Origin: Dermabacter indicis
Lineage (GTDB): Bacteria > Actinomycetota > Actinomycetes > Actinomycetales > Dermabacteraceae
Assembly: GCA_001403775.1 (NCBI GenBank)
Contig: CYUG01000012.1
Location: 25,626-89,625 of the forward strand
Length of the DNA stretch: 64,000 bases
Reading direction: 5' to 3'
Part shown: piece by piece, positions 25,462 through 37,158 of the stretch
Position numbering within the stretch: position 1 is the first letter of the stretch
How the letters are laid out: every line of letters begins with the position of its first letter
The notes under the pieces: model-generated
What the model was told of the DNA's origin: nothing
What the model saw: the letters and a program-made list of their open reading frames with translations, nothing else
The model's database searches: none
Position numbers and translations under genes: made by a program

Positions 25462-26052
25462 CTAGTCGAGCGAATCGTCTTCGGGAAGAACAAATTCCTG
25501 GCCCACGACTCCCGTGATGAGGAGGGGGTCAATAGTTTCTCCCTCGCGGATGACGCTAATGAAGCCGTTCGGCTCCATAATCGCGCACTGAACCTGGTTC
25601 CGGGTAGCGATGCCGGAGCGACGGAACGCGAATGCGAGGTCCTGGTCCGTGACGCGGGCCCGCCGCGCATAGTGCTCGATTTTCTTACCGTGCGCGAAGA
25701 CGACGACGGGCCGTTTGTTGAGGCCAAGAGCGGGATATCTCGTTGATCGCGATAGCGCCGTGTTGAGCGCGCCGAAGACCACTTCCATGAGAACGAGGGT
25801 GACGAGCCCGATCACACCTGCGGCGAGTGTCGGTGGATGCCCGATCACGACGCGGCCTGCAACCGCGCCGAGCATGATGATGACGGCAGCGTCGAAGCTC
25901 GTGGAGCCAGTGAGGATGCGCGGCCCGAAAATGTGGATGAGGAGATAGAAGACGAGGTAAATCACGACGGCGGAGAGGATCACGATGGGAATCCGCCACC
26001 ATTCGATGCCGATCGCTGAGATCAATGCCGCGGTCCACTCCTCAAACGTCAT
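25462..26052 (-). CDS. DUF421/YetF-type membrane protein
   Basis: 196 residues. Three N-terminal membrane helices contain the family motif STSFDAAVIIMLGAVAGR, followed by a soluble part with RPVVVFAHGKKIEHYARRAR, as in YetF/DUF421 proteins. Their biochemical role is not established; they are widespread integral membrane proteins. The ATG at 26052 is preceded on the minus strand by TAGGCT at exactly six bases, implying a leaderless mRNA. It diverges from dnaX. Confidence 0.85.
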   Translation of the reverse strand: MTFEEWTAALISAIGIEWWRIPIVILSAVVIYLVFYLLIHIFGPRILTGSTSFDAAVIIMLGAVAGRVVIGHPPTLAAGVIGLVTLVLMEVVFGALNTALSRSTRYPALGLNKRPVVVFAHGKKIEHYARRARVTDQDLAFAFRRSGIATRNQVQCAIMEPNGFISVIREGETIDPLLITGVVGQEFVLPEDDSLD

Positions 26053-26111
26053 GCCTTAAGCCTAGGGCAACCAACGAGAGCGGCGGTGCTCGCCTCCATT
26101 AGGCTGGTGTC
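26053..26111. promoter_or_regulatory. Compact divergent leaderless promoters (DUF421 gene / dnaX)
   Basis: On the minus strand TAGGCT (26059-26064) is six bases from the ATG at 26052; on the plus strand TAGGCT (26100-26105) is six bases from the dnaX GTG at 26112. Both genes are served within 59 bases and the two -10 boxes have the same sequence. Confidence 0.55.
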
Positions 26112-29045
26112 GTGGCTACAGCTCTTTACCGTCGTTATCGCCCCGAGTCCTTCGCCGAAGTGATCGGCCAGGACCACGTCACCGAGCCGATCCGGCGCGC
26201 ATTGAAGTCGGGCCGCATCGGTCACGCTTATCTGTTCTCCGGCCCCCGCGGCTGCGGCAAGACCACCTCGGCGCGCATTCTCGCGCGGTGCCTCAACTGC
26301 GCTGAAGGCCCCACCGATACGCCGTGTGGCACGTGCGATTCGTGTCGCGATCTCGCGCGAGATGGGGCGGGCAGCCTCGATGTTGTCGAGATCGACGCGG
26401 CGAGCCACGGTGGCGTTGACGATGCTCGTGACCTGCGTGAACGCGCGGCCTTTGCCCCGGTCCGCGACCGCTTCAAGGTCTTCATTATCGACGAGGCTCA
26501 CATGGTGACCTCGGCCGGCTTCAACGCGCTGCTCAAGCTTGTGGAGGAACCGCCCGAGCACGTGAAGTTCGTGTTTGCGACGACCGAGCCGGACAAGGTG
26601 ATTGGCACGATCCGTTCGCGCACCCACCACTATCCGTTCCGCCTCATTCCGCCGCAGGTGCTCCTTCCGTATCTCGAAGAGATCTGTGCGCAGGAGGGCG
26701 TCGCCGTTGAGGATGGAGTCCTCTCTCTCGCCGTGCGCGCTGGCGGCGGCTCTGCCCGCGACACCTTAAGCGTGCTCGACCAGTTGATCGCGGGTTCCGA
26801 TGAACGCGGCGTTGAACTGGAGGTCGCGACCAACCTGCTGGGATTCACCGACGTGGAGCTGCTCAATCGCGCGGTTGAGGCGATCGCTGAGCACGATGCC
26901 GCGACCCTGTTCGGTGTGCTTGACGAGGTGATCGGTTCAGGCCACGAGCCTCGACGTTTCGTTGAGGATCTGCTCGAGCGCTTCCGCGACTTGATCGTTC
27001 TCGTTGCCGCTCCGGAGCGTGCCCGCGATCTTCTTCCCGATGTGCCGCTCGATCAGCTCGACCGGCTGAGTGCCCAGGCCGAGCGCTTCGAACCGCGCAC
27101 TCTTACGGACTTGGCGCAGATCGTGAGCGAGGCCCTCAACTCCATGGTGGGCGCCACGTCGCCGCGTCTGCACCTCGAGCTTCTCGCCGCGCGCCTCATC
27201 CTTGGCTCATCCGCAGGCACCGGCGCCGCAATGGGCGGGGCACACACGAACGCGAGCGGCACCGGCGGCTCGGCTCGCGGTGGTGCGCCGGGTGGGGCTT
27301 CTCAGTCCGACGCTTCCGGGCAAACCCTGTCGCCACGTCAGCGCGCTGTGCAGGTCGCACGTGAACAAGCGGCAGCGGCCGCAGGGCGCGACAACGGTCA
27401 GGCTTCGCACGTGCGCGAAACTGAGGAGACTGCGCCCGAGACCTCTCGATCGACGCCGGAGCAGACTCAGCGGCAGGCGCAGCCTCAGTCACAAGAACAG
27501 CCTCAGCCACAAGAACAACCTCAGCAGCAGGCACAGCCTCAGGCGTCGGCACGGCCTCAGGCAGCGAGCAGCAGCGAGGACTCATGGGGCGACCTTGTGG
27601 CGCCGCAACCGTCGGACTCGCCGAAGCAAAGCCCCGCCACCGCACCACCGGCACCTTCCTCGCAGAGCGCCCCAACCCCGCAGGGTGCGCCGGCGAAGTC
27701 GGGAGCGAGCGTGAGCGATGTCGAGGGGCACTGGTCGGCGCTTATGGATACGCTCCAGACGCTCAAGCGCGCGTCGTGGGCGCTCATCGCCCAAAACGCG
27801 GGCCTTCACTCGTTTGACGGATCAACCCTCGTGTTGAGTTTCCGCAGCCAGGGGCTCGTGAACGCGTTCTATCGAGGCCAGCACGCGCCGAATATGGCCG
27901 AAGCTGTGCGCCGCATCATGCGTGTGGACGTAACGGTCGAAGCTACTTCCGGTGAGGCGCCGCCGAGCGGCGGAAATAGCGCGGGGGGCGCTGGCCCTTC
28001 CCGCGGTGGCGCGCCCAGCGGCGGGATGCCGAACGGCGCTCCTGCGAATGGAGGGCGGCCGAGTGGGCAGCCCAGTCAGGGAGGGCCCGCACCGGGTGCG
28101 TCGTCGAGCTCGGCTCAGAGCGAGCGGTGGGGCGATGCGCTCAACACGTCGGCGCCGAGCCGGGTGCACGAAGCGGAAGCGAAGAATGCGCCCGCGCGGG
28201 GCGTGGAGAACTCTCGCGGTGGGCGAGGCGCCCTCGATGATGCGCCGCCGTTTGTGGACGACGAACCGCCATTCGACGAAGACGCACCGCCAGAGGACTG
28301 GACGCCAGCACCGGAACCCAAGGCTCCCGAATCGCCCGCTTCGGAAATTGCGACGCCGGAAAACCCGCGAGGCGCCCGTGAAATGCCGCGCGGCGTGACG
28401 GAGCCGGTGCGGATTCCGGCGCAACCCGGCGAAGGTGAGCCTCGCACGCACGGCCAGCAGGCTCTCGAACGCGCGATGCGGCAAGCCTTCGGTGAGGGCT
28501 TCGAACCGGCAGCGACCCTCGTGGAAGAACCCGAGGCGAACGTCCCGGCGGGGCACGAAAAGGATCCGGCAATCCGGCGGGCTCAGGCCGAGGTTGATGC
28601 GGAGCAGGCCGATGCATGGTCGGGGACAGCAACCGCTTCTTCGACGGATGGGGACAGCTGGGGACTACGCACGCAACCAGATGCACAACCTGATCCGGCT
28701 CCCGAACGACAGGAGCTCACGCGGGGCCCGGGTTTGGGTCCCGCCGGCGCGCCGCGTCTGACGGGTGCCGCGCTCGCGCGTCAGGCCCTCCACGAAGCGC
28801 AGGCCAATCGACACGGCAACGGTGAACATGCTGGCTATGGGCTCAATGGGCGCAGCCAGCACTCGCCCAAGCCTCAAGAATCGCACGCGAGCGCCGAGGG
28901 TCAGAACTACGATGACCCTTTCCAGGGGGCTTCGCTCGATGACGAGGACGCGTCGTCGACCGGCTCGCAGCGCCGCCCCGGTCGCGACATTGTTGAGGAA
29001 TTTCTCGGCGGCGAGGTGCTCGAGGTTATCGACGAGCAGCCCTGA
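26112..29045 (+). CDS. dnaX: DNA polymerase III subunit gamma/tau, unusually long
   Basis: 977 residues from a GTG. The clamp-loader AAA+ region is standard: ALYRRYRPESFAEVIGQ, Walker A GPRGCGKT (44-51), zinc cysteines 63, 72, 75, 78, IIDEAHM and IRSRTHHYPFR. After about residue 370 the protein becomes low-complexity: Gly/Ala/Ser-rich, a Gln/Pro stretch at about 451-483 (QSQEQPQPQEQ), then a small folded domain (VEGHWSALMDTLQTLKRASW, tau domain V-like) and another disordered acidic/proline part to the end (EEFLGGEVLEVIDEQ). No frameshift slippery site was evident. Many DnaX proteins are roughly 550-750 residues, so the linkers are expanded. Confidence 0.95.
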   Translation: MATALYRRYRPESFAEVIGQDHVTEPIRRALKSGRIGHAYLFSGPRGCGKTTSARILARCLNCAEGPTDTPCGTCDSCRDLARDGAGSLDVVEIDAASHGGVDDARDLRERAAFAPVRDRFKVFIIDEAHMVTSAGFNALLKLVEEPPEHVKFVFATTEPDKVIGTIRSRTHHYPFRLIPPQVLLPYLEEICAQEGVAVEDGVLSLAVRAGGGSARDTLSVLDQLIAGSDERGVELEVATNLLGFTDVELLNRAVEAIAEHDAATLFGVLDEVIGSGHEPRRFVEDLLERFRDLIVLVAAPERARDLLPDVPLDQLDRLSAQAERFEPRTLTDLAQIVSEALNSMVGATSPRLHLELLAARLILGSSAGTGAAMGGAHTNASGTGGSARGGAPGGASQSDASGQTLSPRQRAVQVAREQAAAAAGRDNGQASHVRETEETAPETSRSTPEQTQRQAQPQSQEQPQPQEQPQQQAQPQASARPQAASSSEDSWGDLVAPQPSDSPKQSPATAPPAPSSQSAPTPQGAPAKSGASVSDVEGHWSALMDTLQTLKRASWALIAQNAGLHSFDGSTLVLSFRSQGLVNAFYRGQHAPNMAEAVRRIMRVDVTVEATSGEAPPSGGNSAGGAGPSRGGAPSGGMPNGAPANGGRPSGQPSQGGPAPGASSSSAQSERWGDALNTSAPSRVHEAEAKNAPARGVENSRGGRGALDDAPPFVDDEPPFDEDAPPEDWTPAPEPKAPESPASEIATPENPRGAREMPRGVTEPVRIPAQPGEGEPRTHGQQALERAMRQAFGEGFEPAATLVEEPEANVPAGHEKDPAIRRAQAEVDAEQADAWSGTATASSTDGDSWGLRTQPDAQPDPAPERQELTRGPGLGPAGAPRLTGAALARQALHEAQANRHGNGEHAGYGLNGRSQHSPKPQESHASAEGQNYDDPFQGASLDDEDASSTGSQRRPGRDIVEEFLGGEVLEVIDEQP

Positions 29046-29123
29046 GCTCTTCTGCCGCTACGGATGATGAAGAAAGTGCGGGTCAGGGGCCTGGTTGGGG
29101 GTTGTGCCGGTAGTTTTTTCATG

Positions 29124-29192
29124 AAGTGTGACGGCGAAGAAGCCAGAGTCGGTAGGAGCGGCAAAGTGTGACGGCGCGAGAGCCAGGGTCGG
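29124..29192. repeat. Two direct 29-base repeats after dnaX
   Basis: AAGTGTGACGGCG begins both units (29124 and 29164, 40-base period) and AGCCAG(A/G)GTCGG ends both; 24 of 29 bases agree. They lie in the 206-base gap between dnaX and the convergent amidase gene, where no gene is visible. Role unknown. Confidence 0.5.
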
Positions 29193-29251
29193 AACTGGAA
29201 ACTGCGGCGGGGCAGTGCCGGGGCCGGTGCGAGCGGGGAATTTGGCGAGCC

Positions 29252-30757
29252 TCAGGGGGTGATCAGCGTGGGCCAGGGGTCGAGGGCCTCGAGCTGGGCG
29301 GCGATGCTCAGCAGCACTCCCTCGGCTCCGGGGCGCGTTCCCCCGAGGTGGACGCCCACGGGGAGCGTGACTCCCTCCACCACGGTGCGGTGAATCGGCA
29401 CACTCATCGCGGCAAAGCCGTTCATGTTCCACACACTCGTAAACGGCGTGAAGCGCGACTGGAAGTCGAAGTCCTCGTGCGGGTCGTCGGGGATGCGATC
29501 CGCGAGCACGGGCGGCTCGGACAGCATCGGCGTGAGGATCGCCTCGAAGCCCTGCCACGCCTCGGCCATGCGCCTCGTCAGCTCTTGAATCCGTGCGAGG
29601 GCAGCGGCGTATTCGATTCCGCTCACGCCGGCGCCAATGCTGCGTAACCAGCGTGTCAACGCACCCACCCCCGCGGCTTCCTCGCCGACACGAGCCTCGG
29701 CACTCCCGGCCGGCCCGAAGGGCAACGGCAACGAGGCGGCGCCCACCGCCCACACGGGCATAAACGTTTGCCAATCCTCGGGCGTCATGGGGGCGGGGAT
29801 CTCCACGACCGTGTGTCCGAGGGCTTCGAGAAGCGAGCGGGCACGCTCGACGGCTTCGAGAGAGGAGGCCGCGAGCTCTACCTCGGCGACCATGGGCGAG
29901 GTGAGCACACCGATCTTGAGCGGTGAGACCTCTCGCGCATCGAGGGCGGCGAGCGACGACTCGACTGAAGAGGTTGCGCCGCAGCCGGCACTCCGTATGG
30001 ACCGCGTGCCTGCGAATGCATCGCCTGGCCGTGCGTGGGCGATGAGATCAATGCCGAGGGCGAGATCCGCGACCGTTCGCGCGAGCATCCCGTGACGCGC
30101 AAGACCCGGCCCATCGAGCCCATGCGGGCCAGAGCTCACCGTGCCGCGCGAGGTCACCATACCGAGCACGCCATTGCACGCCGCGGGCACCCGCACGCTC
30201 CCGCCGGCATCGTTGCCGTGGGCGAGCGGCGCGATACCGCTCGCGACGGCTGCTCCGGCACCGCCACTCGAGCCACCGGCGGTGCGCCGCGTATCCCACG
30301 GGCTGCGCGCTGCCCCAAGCGGCGATTCGCTGAACACACTCATGCCGAATTCGCTCGTGGTCGTTTTCCCGATCGTGAGTGTCCCGGCATCCATGATGTC
30401 CTGAGCCACGCCATCGGTGTGTGTCGAGACGTTCCCGGCGAGAGCTGGAGAACCGGCCTCGAAGGGGAGACCCTCGACCTCGACGAGGTCCTTGATCGGT
30501 ACGGGAATGCCCGCGAGAAGCGGCGCCTTGACTCCATTTCCCGCACGGAGCATCTCCTCGGCGCGCGCGGCCTGCCTCCTCGAGAGATCATCAGCAAAGC
30601 ACGAAAAAGCTCCGAGCTTCTCTCCTCGTTCGTGGGCGCGCTCAAGCACACGCTCAATGTGGACGCTCGGCGTGAGCTCCCCGTCGCGATAGGCGTGCGC
30701 GAGGCGCAGCGCGCTGAAATCGAGCGGATCTTCTTGAGTGCCGGCGCCCACCATCAT
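29252..30757 (-). CDS. Amidase-signature family hydrolase
   Basis: 501 residues. The Ser-Ser-Lys catalytic set is visible: lysine in GIPVPIKDLVEVEG, the first serine in RTAGGSSGGAGAAVASG and the nucleophile in HGNDAGGSVRVPAACNG (GGS). The usual Gly/Ser-rich amidase region is intact, so the enzyme should be active; the amide substrate cannot be told. The GatA paralogue is ruled out by lack of gatB/gatC neighbours. The start follows an AAGAGG ribosome site; ATG at 30754 is an alternative. It is probably cotranscribed with the GyrI-like gene upstream (7-base gap). Confidence 0.85.
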   Translation of the reverse strand: MMVGAGTQEDPLDFSALRLAHAYRDGELTPSVHIERVLERAHERGEKLGAFSCFADDLSRRQAARAEEMLRAGNGVKAPLLAGIPVPIKDLVEVEGLPFEAGSPALAGNVSTHTDGVAQDIMDAGTLTIGKTTTSEFGMSVFSESPLGAARSPWDTRRTAGGSSGGAGAAVASGIAPLAHGNDAGGSVRVPAACNGVLGMVTSRGTVSSGPHGLDGPGLARHGMLARTVADLALGIDLIAHARPGDAFAGTRSIRSAGCGATSSVESSLAALDAREVSPLKIGVLTSPMVAEVELAASSLEAVERARSLLEALGHTVVEIPAPMTPEDWQTFMPVWAVGAASLPLPFGPAGSAEARVGEEAAGVGALTRWLRSIGAGVSGIEYAAALARIQELTRRMAEAWQGFEAILTPMLSEPPVLADRIPDDPHEDFDFQSRFTPFTSVWNMNGFAAMSVPIHRTVVEGVTLPVGVHLGGTRPGAEGVLLSIAAQLEALDPWPTLITP

Positions 30758-30764
30758 CAGCCTC

Positions 30765-31340
30765 TTAGTTCAGCGGTGCGAGAGGCGCGAAAAGGTCGGT
30801 GCGCGAGGTCGTCACGACCGTATCGTTCTCGCCCACCGGGACCGACACTTCCCAAAACGGAGGCGTGGGCTCGAGCCCACGGTCGGTCAGTGTTGTCAGC
30901 AGGGCATTCCACGAGTCGTCGCGCGTGCTGTAAGGGCCGTTGTGGGAAAGGGCCGCGATGCGCCCCTCGGGCAGGGTAACGGTGCGCGCCGCGAGGTCGG
31001 TGAAGGCTGAGGTGGCGTCGGAGACCACCGCGATTTCCTCCTCGAGCGGCGTTTCGATCGGGAAGCCGATCGCCACATCGCTTTTGGCGTGCGCGCTATC
31101 GATGCCGCCCACGCGGTAGAACACGACGACGAGATGCCCCGTGATCGCGACCCCTTCGCGTTCGAGCGCCGGGGGAAGGGCCTCGGCAACCACGCGTGCA
31201 CATTCTGCGAGAGCGTCCATCGCGAGATCGTTGACGCGGACGGCGGCGAGAGGCACGGAGGGCTGGTCGAGCACGGTCAGTGTCGAGTAGCCGCGGCCGT
31301 TTTCAACATCGCTGCCGCCGGGAGTCGTGTGGATGGTCAT
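30765..31340 (-). CDS. GyrI-like effector-binding domain protein
   Basis: 191 residues, stand-alone, with no helix-turn-helix. The fold pattern resembles the GyrI-like / transcription-activator effector-binding family: paired strand-helix units with DVAIGFPIETPL and GRIAALSHNGPYSTRDDSWNALLTTL. These domains bind small hydrophobic molecules, either as part of MerR-type regulators or alone. An AAAG ribosome site precedes the ATG. It lies just upstream of the amidase in the same direction, so they may share a substrate or ligand. Confidence 0.65.
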   Translation of the reverse strand: MTIHTTPGGSDVENGRGYSTLTVLDQPSVPLAAVRVNDLAMDALAECARVVAEALPPALEREGVAITGHLVVVFYRVGGIDSAHAKSDVAIGFPIETPLEEEIAVVSDATSAFTDLAARTVTLPEGRIAALSHNGPYSTRDDSWNALLTTLTDRGLEPTPPFWEVSVPVGENDTVVTTSRTDLFAPLAPLN

Positions 31341-31406
31341 GGTGAGCTTTCGCGTTGAGAATAGGCGTGGGGCGAGTTTACGAGTTTATTTGTCTCACCC
31401 GTGCCA

Positions 31407-31419
31407 TAGAGTTTAGGTG
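31407..31419 (+). promoter_or_regulatory. Leaderless promoter -10 box of recR
   Basis: TAGAGT (31407-31412) stands six bases from the GTG at 31419. The same hexamer at the same distance precedes sbcD. Confidence 0.5.
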
Positions 31420-32012
31420 TGTTTCAGGGAATCGTGCAGGATCTGATCGACGAACTCGGGATGCTTCCCGGGGTGGGCCCCAAGTCGGCGCAGCGCATCG
31501 CGTTTTACGTGCTCGGTGCGGAAAGCGCGTCGATCGAGCGGCTGGCCTCGACCCTCATCGAGGTGAAAAGGCGCATCCGCTTTTGCGAGGTGTGCGGCAA
31601 CATCGCGGAAGAAGAGCGTTGCGCGATCTGCCTCGATGAGCGCCGCAACGGTGCACTGCTGTGCGTTGTGGAAGAGCCGCGCGATGTCTTCGCGATCGAG
31701 CGTCTTCGCGAGTATCGGGGCCGCTACCACGTGCTCGGTGGGGCGATCGACCCCATCGGCGGGGTTGGCCCGGCGGATCTGCGCATTCAGGAGCTTCAGG
31801 ATCGCGTCTCGCAGGGAGGCGTCACCGAAGTCATCCTTGCGTTGGACCCGAACGTTCAGGGCGAGGCCACGAGCACGTACATCGCGCGCACGCTTGCCGA
31901 TTCCGGAGTCGAGGTCACTCGCCTCGCCTCGGGGTTGCCGGTTGGCGGGGATCTTGATTATGCGGACGAAATGACACTCGGGCGCGCGTTCGCGGGGCGC
32001 CGGGCGTTTTAG
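31419..32012 (+). CDS. recR: Recombination mediator protein RecR
   Basis: 197 residues, standard length. It has the helix-hairpin-helix [18 protein letters not shown], a four-cysteine zinc finger ([17 protein letters not shown]), and the Toprim region [12 protein letters not shown] to [17 protein letters not shown]. RecR works with RecO (and RecF) to load RecA at gaps and stalled forks. It is separated from dnaX here by the amidase pair, although dnaX-recR is often contiguous. Translation starts at GTG with a leaderless promoter. Confidence 0.95.
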   Translation: MFQGIVQDLIDELGMLPGVGPKSAQRIAFYVLGAESASIERLASTLIEVKRRIRFCEVCGNIAEEERCAICLDERRNGALLCVVEEPRDVFAIERLREYRGRYHVLGGAIDPIGGVGPADLRIQELQDRVSQGGVTEVILALDPNVQGEATSTYIARTLADSGVEVTRLASGLPVGGDLDYADEMTLGRAFAGRRAF

Positions 32013-32020
32013 GGGGATCG

Positions 32021-33727
32021 ATGGTGCAGGTCGTTCAACCGGGTGCGGCGCCACAGGGGGGAGTCGGGGGTCCGACGCCTCCTGCGCTCACCGCGCAGCC
32101 ACTTCCTCCACTGCTCGGCTTGCCTGAGCCGGAAAAGCTGCCGACGGGGGATCAAGTGGTCGATCTTCCGGAAGAGGTTCTTTTCGAATCAGCGCAAGTG
32201 ATGCGCACGAAGGCTCGCTGGAAGATTTGGGTGTGGATGGCCCTCGTCGGGGCCGCGTCGTGGGGAACCCTCGGCATGGTTTTTCTTGGCTCGCTCACGC
32301 CCCTGTTCATGTTCCTTCCTCTTTTCGCTCTTGCGGAGCCGGGCTTCGTCACCTCGCTTTTGAGCGGCCTCGGGGTCTCCCTGTGGGAAGTGCTGGTCGT
32401 GGCTTTGGGATCGGCACCTTTTGGCGCGCTCGCGGGCCTCGGCGCGGCGGCACTTGGTTTGCGTTCCGCCGCGAGGCTTCGCCCCCGTGAGTACCTCACG
32501 GAGCAGCTGTTTCGGCGGGCGATTGGTTGGTCGTTTGCGAAGTGGCTTTTATGGCCGCAGCTCGCGGTGCTTGGGCTCTCAATGCTGCTCACGGCCCTTC
32601 CTGGCAATAGTTTTATGCTCGCCGATTTCTCCTACATCGTTGTCGCGGGCTATCTTTCGATGCTCGCCGTAGCGATCGTGAGTGTGCCGGTCGCGAGCGG
32701 GTGTGCCCGCGCGGCGAACCCTCTCGGGCTCCCGGGGTACAACGCACTTGAAGGAAAGCGGCAAGCGGCTGTGGGCACACCCAAGTTTGCCCAGTACACG
32801 CGCGTGATGTTTGCGCAGGATCGCCGACACTTGCCGCGCAACAAGCTTGTAGTGAACTCGCGCATGTTTCTCGAATCGTTCTGGACGATTCTTCGCTACC
32901 GCGCGTGGCAGATCGTGCTTTTTGCCGCTCTCCTCGCCCCGTTCTACTTCCTCTCCGATATAGCCCAGCTTTTCAGCAACATTGACGATCTGAAGCAGGC
33001 GAGCGACGCGACTGATTTCTCTCTTGGTACGCGCCTTGCGTTCGTTCTTCTCGTGATCGCGTGGGGGAGTGCCTTCGCGTGGCTTCCGCCCCTCGTGCTC
33101 TCGCTCTTCCACCTCATTCCCTCGTCAAAGCGAGGGGTTCGTGATCAGCGCACGTACCCCACGATCACCGAGCGACTCGCCGTGAACCGCTGGGAACGCG
33201 GAGTCGTGTGGGTGACGACCCTTGGGCTCGCGGCGATCGAGGCCACGTGTCTCCTCGCGTTCCTGATCGTGTTGAACGCTTCCGGTGATGCGGGCGGGGC
33301 GGGCAGCGTGCACATCATGGCCCTTGTGTTTGCCGGGTTCAGCGCGAGTGCGCTCGGCATGATCGCCACGTATCGCGCGATCGCGATTGACCTGCGCACG
33401 ATCGTGTACGGCCCCGCGGGCTGGTACGCGCGCCGCGAAGTCCCCTTTGCGGCGATCGCTCCAAAGCGAGGAACAAGAGCAGACATGGCCGACGACCCGC
33501 GCGTGAGGGCGGCCCTGCGAGAGCGCCAAGCGATGGCCCTTGGCCTACCAAAAAATGCGAGCCTCGAGCAGATCGCGAAAATTGCCTCGCGCACCGGGGT
33601 CCTCCCCGATTTCGGGCTCGGTGAGCAGCAGATGGTCCCCGCGACCATCGAGCCGCCAAGAGTGAAAGGCGAACACGATATTCCGGAAACTCTCGAGGAA
33701 CTCCACGCGGGACGCCTCACACTGTGA
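32021..33727 (+). CDS. Large polytopic membrane protein of unknown function
   Basis: 568 residues, eight bases after recR with AGGGGG as ribosome site, so probably cotranscribed. A proline-rich N-terminal tail (TPPALTAQPLPPLLGLPEPE) precedes about eight hydrophobic helices, then a soluble tail that includes RVKGEHDIPETLEELHAG. The region PKFAQYTRVMFAQDRRHLPR between helices looks cytoplasmic and basic. I do not recognise a family. Nothing suggests a transporter motif or enzyme active site. Location between recR and lysC is the main clue. Confidence 0.75.
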   Translation: MVQVVQPGAAPQGGVGGPTPPALTAQPLPPLLGLPEPEKLPTGDQVVDLPEEVLFESAQVMRTKARWKIWVWMALVGAASWGTLGMVFLGSLTPLFMFLPLFALAEPGFVTSLLSGLGVSLWEVLVVALGSAPFGALAGLGAAALGLRSAARLRPREYLTEQLFRRAIGWSFAKWLLWPQLAVLGLSMLLTALPGNSFMLADFSYIVVAGYLSMLAVAIVSVPVASGCARAANPLGLPGYNALEGKRQAAVGTPKFAQYTRVMFAQDRRHLPRNKLVVNSRMFLESFWTILRYRAWQIVLFAALLAPFYFLSDIAQLFSNIDDLKQASDATDFSLGTRLAFVLLVIAWGSAFAWLPPLVLSLFHLIPSSKRGVRDQRTYPTITERLAVNRWERGVVWVTTLGLAAIEATCLLAFLIVLNASGDAGGAGSVHIMALVFAGFSASALGMIATYRAIAIDLRTIVYGPAGWYARREVPFAAIAPKRGTRADMADDPRVRAALRERQAMALGLPKNASLEQIAKIASRTGVLPDFGLGEQQMVPATIEPPRVKGEHDIPETLEELHAGRLTL

Positions 33728-33787
33728 GCCTCGCCGGGCGTGCTGCGCTCGCACCTGCGCGCCGGGCTGCCACAATGACATGAGCAT

Positions 33788-33839
33788 TAATATTCATGCC
33801 ACCTTCGCGGGAAACCGCGCATGAAAGGGAAACTCGCCC
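33788..33839 (+). promoter_or_regulatory. Promoter and short hairpin leader of lysC
   Basis: TAATAT at 33788-33793 is a strong -10 candidate. The short leader contains CGCGG-GAAA-CCGCG (33806-33819), a stable GNRA-capped hairpin, immediately before the GAAAGGGAAA ribosome site. No lysine-riboswitch-size structure fits in the leader. Confidence 0.45.
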
Positions 33840-36297
<2,458 letters not shown>

Positions 36298-36377
36298 AAA
36301 CTCTCAAGCTGTGCAATACTGGTGGTAACTGCTGTAAATATTGGTATTCGTCCGTGAATTTTCCCCCACCAGCATCA

Positions 36378-36390
36378 CGGTAACTTACCG
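36378..36390. promoter_or_regulatory. Perfect palindrome, probable TetR operator
   Basis: CGGTAA-C-TTACCG lies in the 187-base, A/T-richer gap upstream of the TetR-family gene. Such short perfect palindromes are typical autoregulatory operators of this family. Otherwise the gap shows only possible -10 hexamers. Confidence 0.5.
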
Positions 36391-36484
36391 AACGCGCAGG
36401 TCGAGCCTCGAAGGTGCGGTTCGAATCGTACGTACGCGGCAGTCACTCGAAAGCACCGTTGAAAAAGCCTAGGAGTGTTGACAC

Positions 36485-37153
36485 ATGACCCCCGATCGCC
36501 GCACCTCCCGCCTCACGGTCGAACCCTCGCGTGAGCCCGGCGCACGAGTCAACCTCACCCGCGCGCGAGGTGAACGCACGCGCGAGGTCATCCTTGAAGA
36601 GGCCACGCTCCTGTTCTCCTCGTATGGCTACCGCGGCACGTCGCTTCGCGACATTTCCGAGCGGGTGGGCATTTCCCACCCCGGCATGCTTCATCATTTC
36701 TCCCGGAAGGAAGCCCTGCTTCAGGCCGTTCTTGAACGCGTTGCGCGCCACTTCGAAGAGCTTATTGACGATTTCGTGGCGACCGCGCAGGAGCCGGCCG
36801 CCATCCGTGAGTGGGATGCCGTGCGCCAGTATCAGTCGGTGATGTTCGCCGTGGTGCGGGCCGAGGCTGTCGAAAAGGACCACCCGGGGCACGAAGCCAT
36901 CGTGGGTATGCAAACGATGGCCGAAGAAAAACTCACCGCACTTTTCGAGATGTACGAGGAAAAAGGGTGGCTTGAGGAAGGCGCGGCTCCAGAGTGGATC
37001 GCCCGATCGATCGTCGCGATGTGGACCGGAGTGTTCATGCGCGATGCACTCATGGATGATGGTCTCTATGATCATGACCTCTCGATCTTCCTGCGCATGT
37101 TCGTGATCCCCCTGCGCGAAGCTGACCCGTTTCCCCCGAAGGAGAGAAAGTAA
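36485..37153 (+). CDS. TetR/AcrR-family transcriptional regulator
   Basis: 222 residues. The N-terminal DNA-binding domain is clear: RGERTREVILEEATLLFSSY then YRGTSLRDISERVGISHPGMLHHFSRKEALLQAV. The C-terminal ligand domain is not assignable. It probably regulates itself through the palindrome at 36378 and perhaps the small PRC-barrel gene that follows five bases later. GGAG lies upstream of the ATG. Confidence 0.9.
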   Translation: MTPDRRTSRLTVEPSREPGARVNLTRARGERTREVILEEATLLFSSYGYRGTSLRDISERVGISHPGMLHHFSRKEALLQAVLERVARHFEELIDDFVATAQEPAAIREWDAVRQYQSVMFAVVRAEAVEKDHPGHEAIVGMQTMAEEKLTALFEMYEEKGWLEEGAAPEWIARSIVAMWTGVFMRDALMDDGLYDHDLSIFLRMFVIPLREADPFPPKERK

Positions 37154-37158
37154 GGCCT

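Noticed and set aside
29124..29192. Possible CRISPR remnant
   Set aside because: Only two imperfect units, an 11-base spacer, and no cas genes.
33788..33839. Lysine riboswitch upstream of lysC
   Set aside because: The leader is only about 50 bases with one small hairpin, far too short for that riboswitch.
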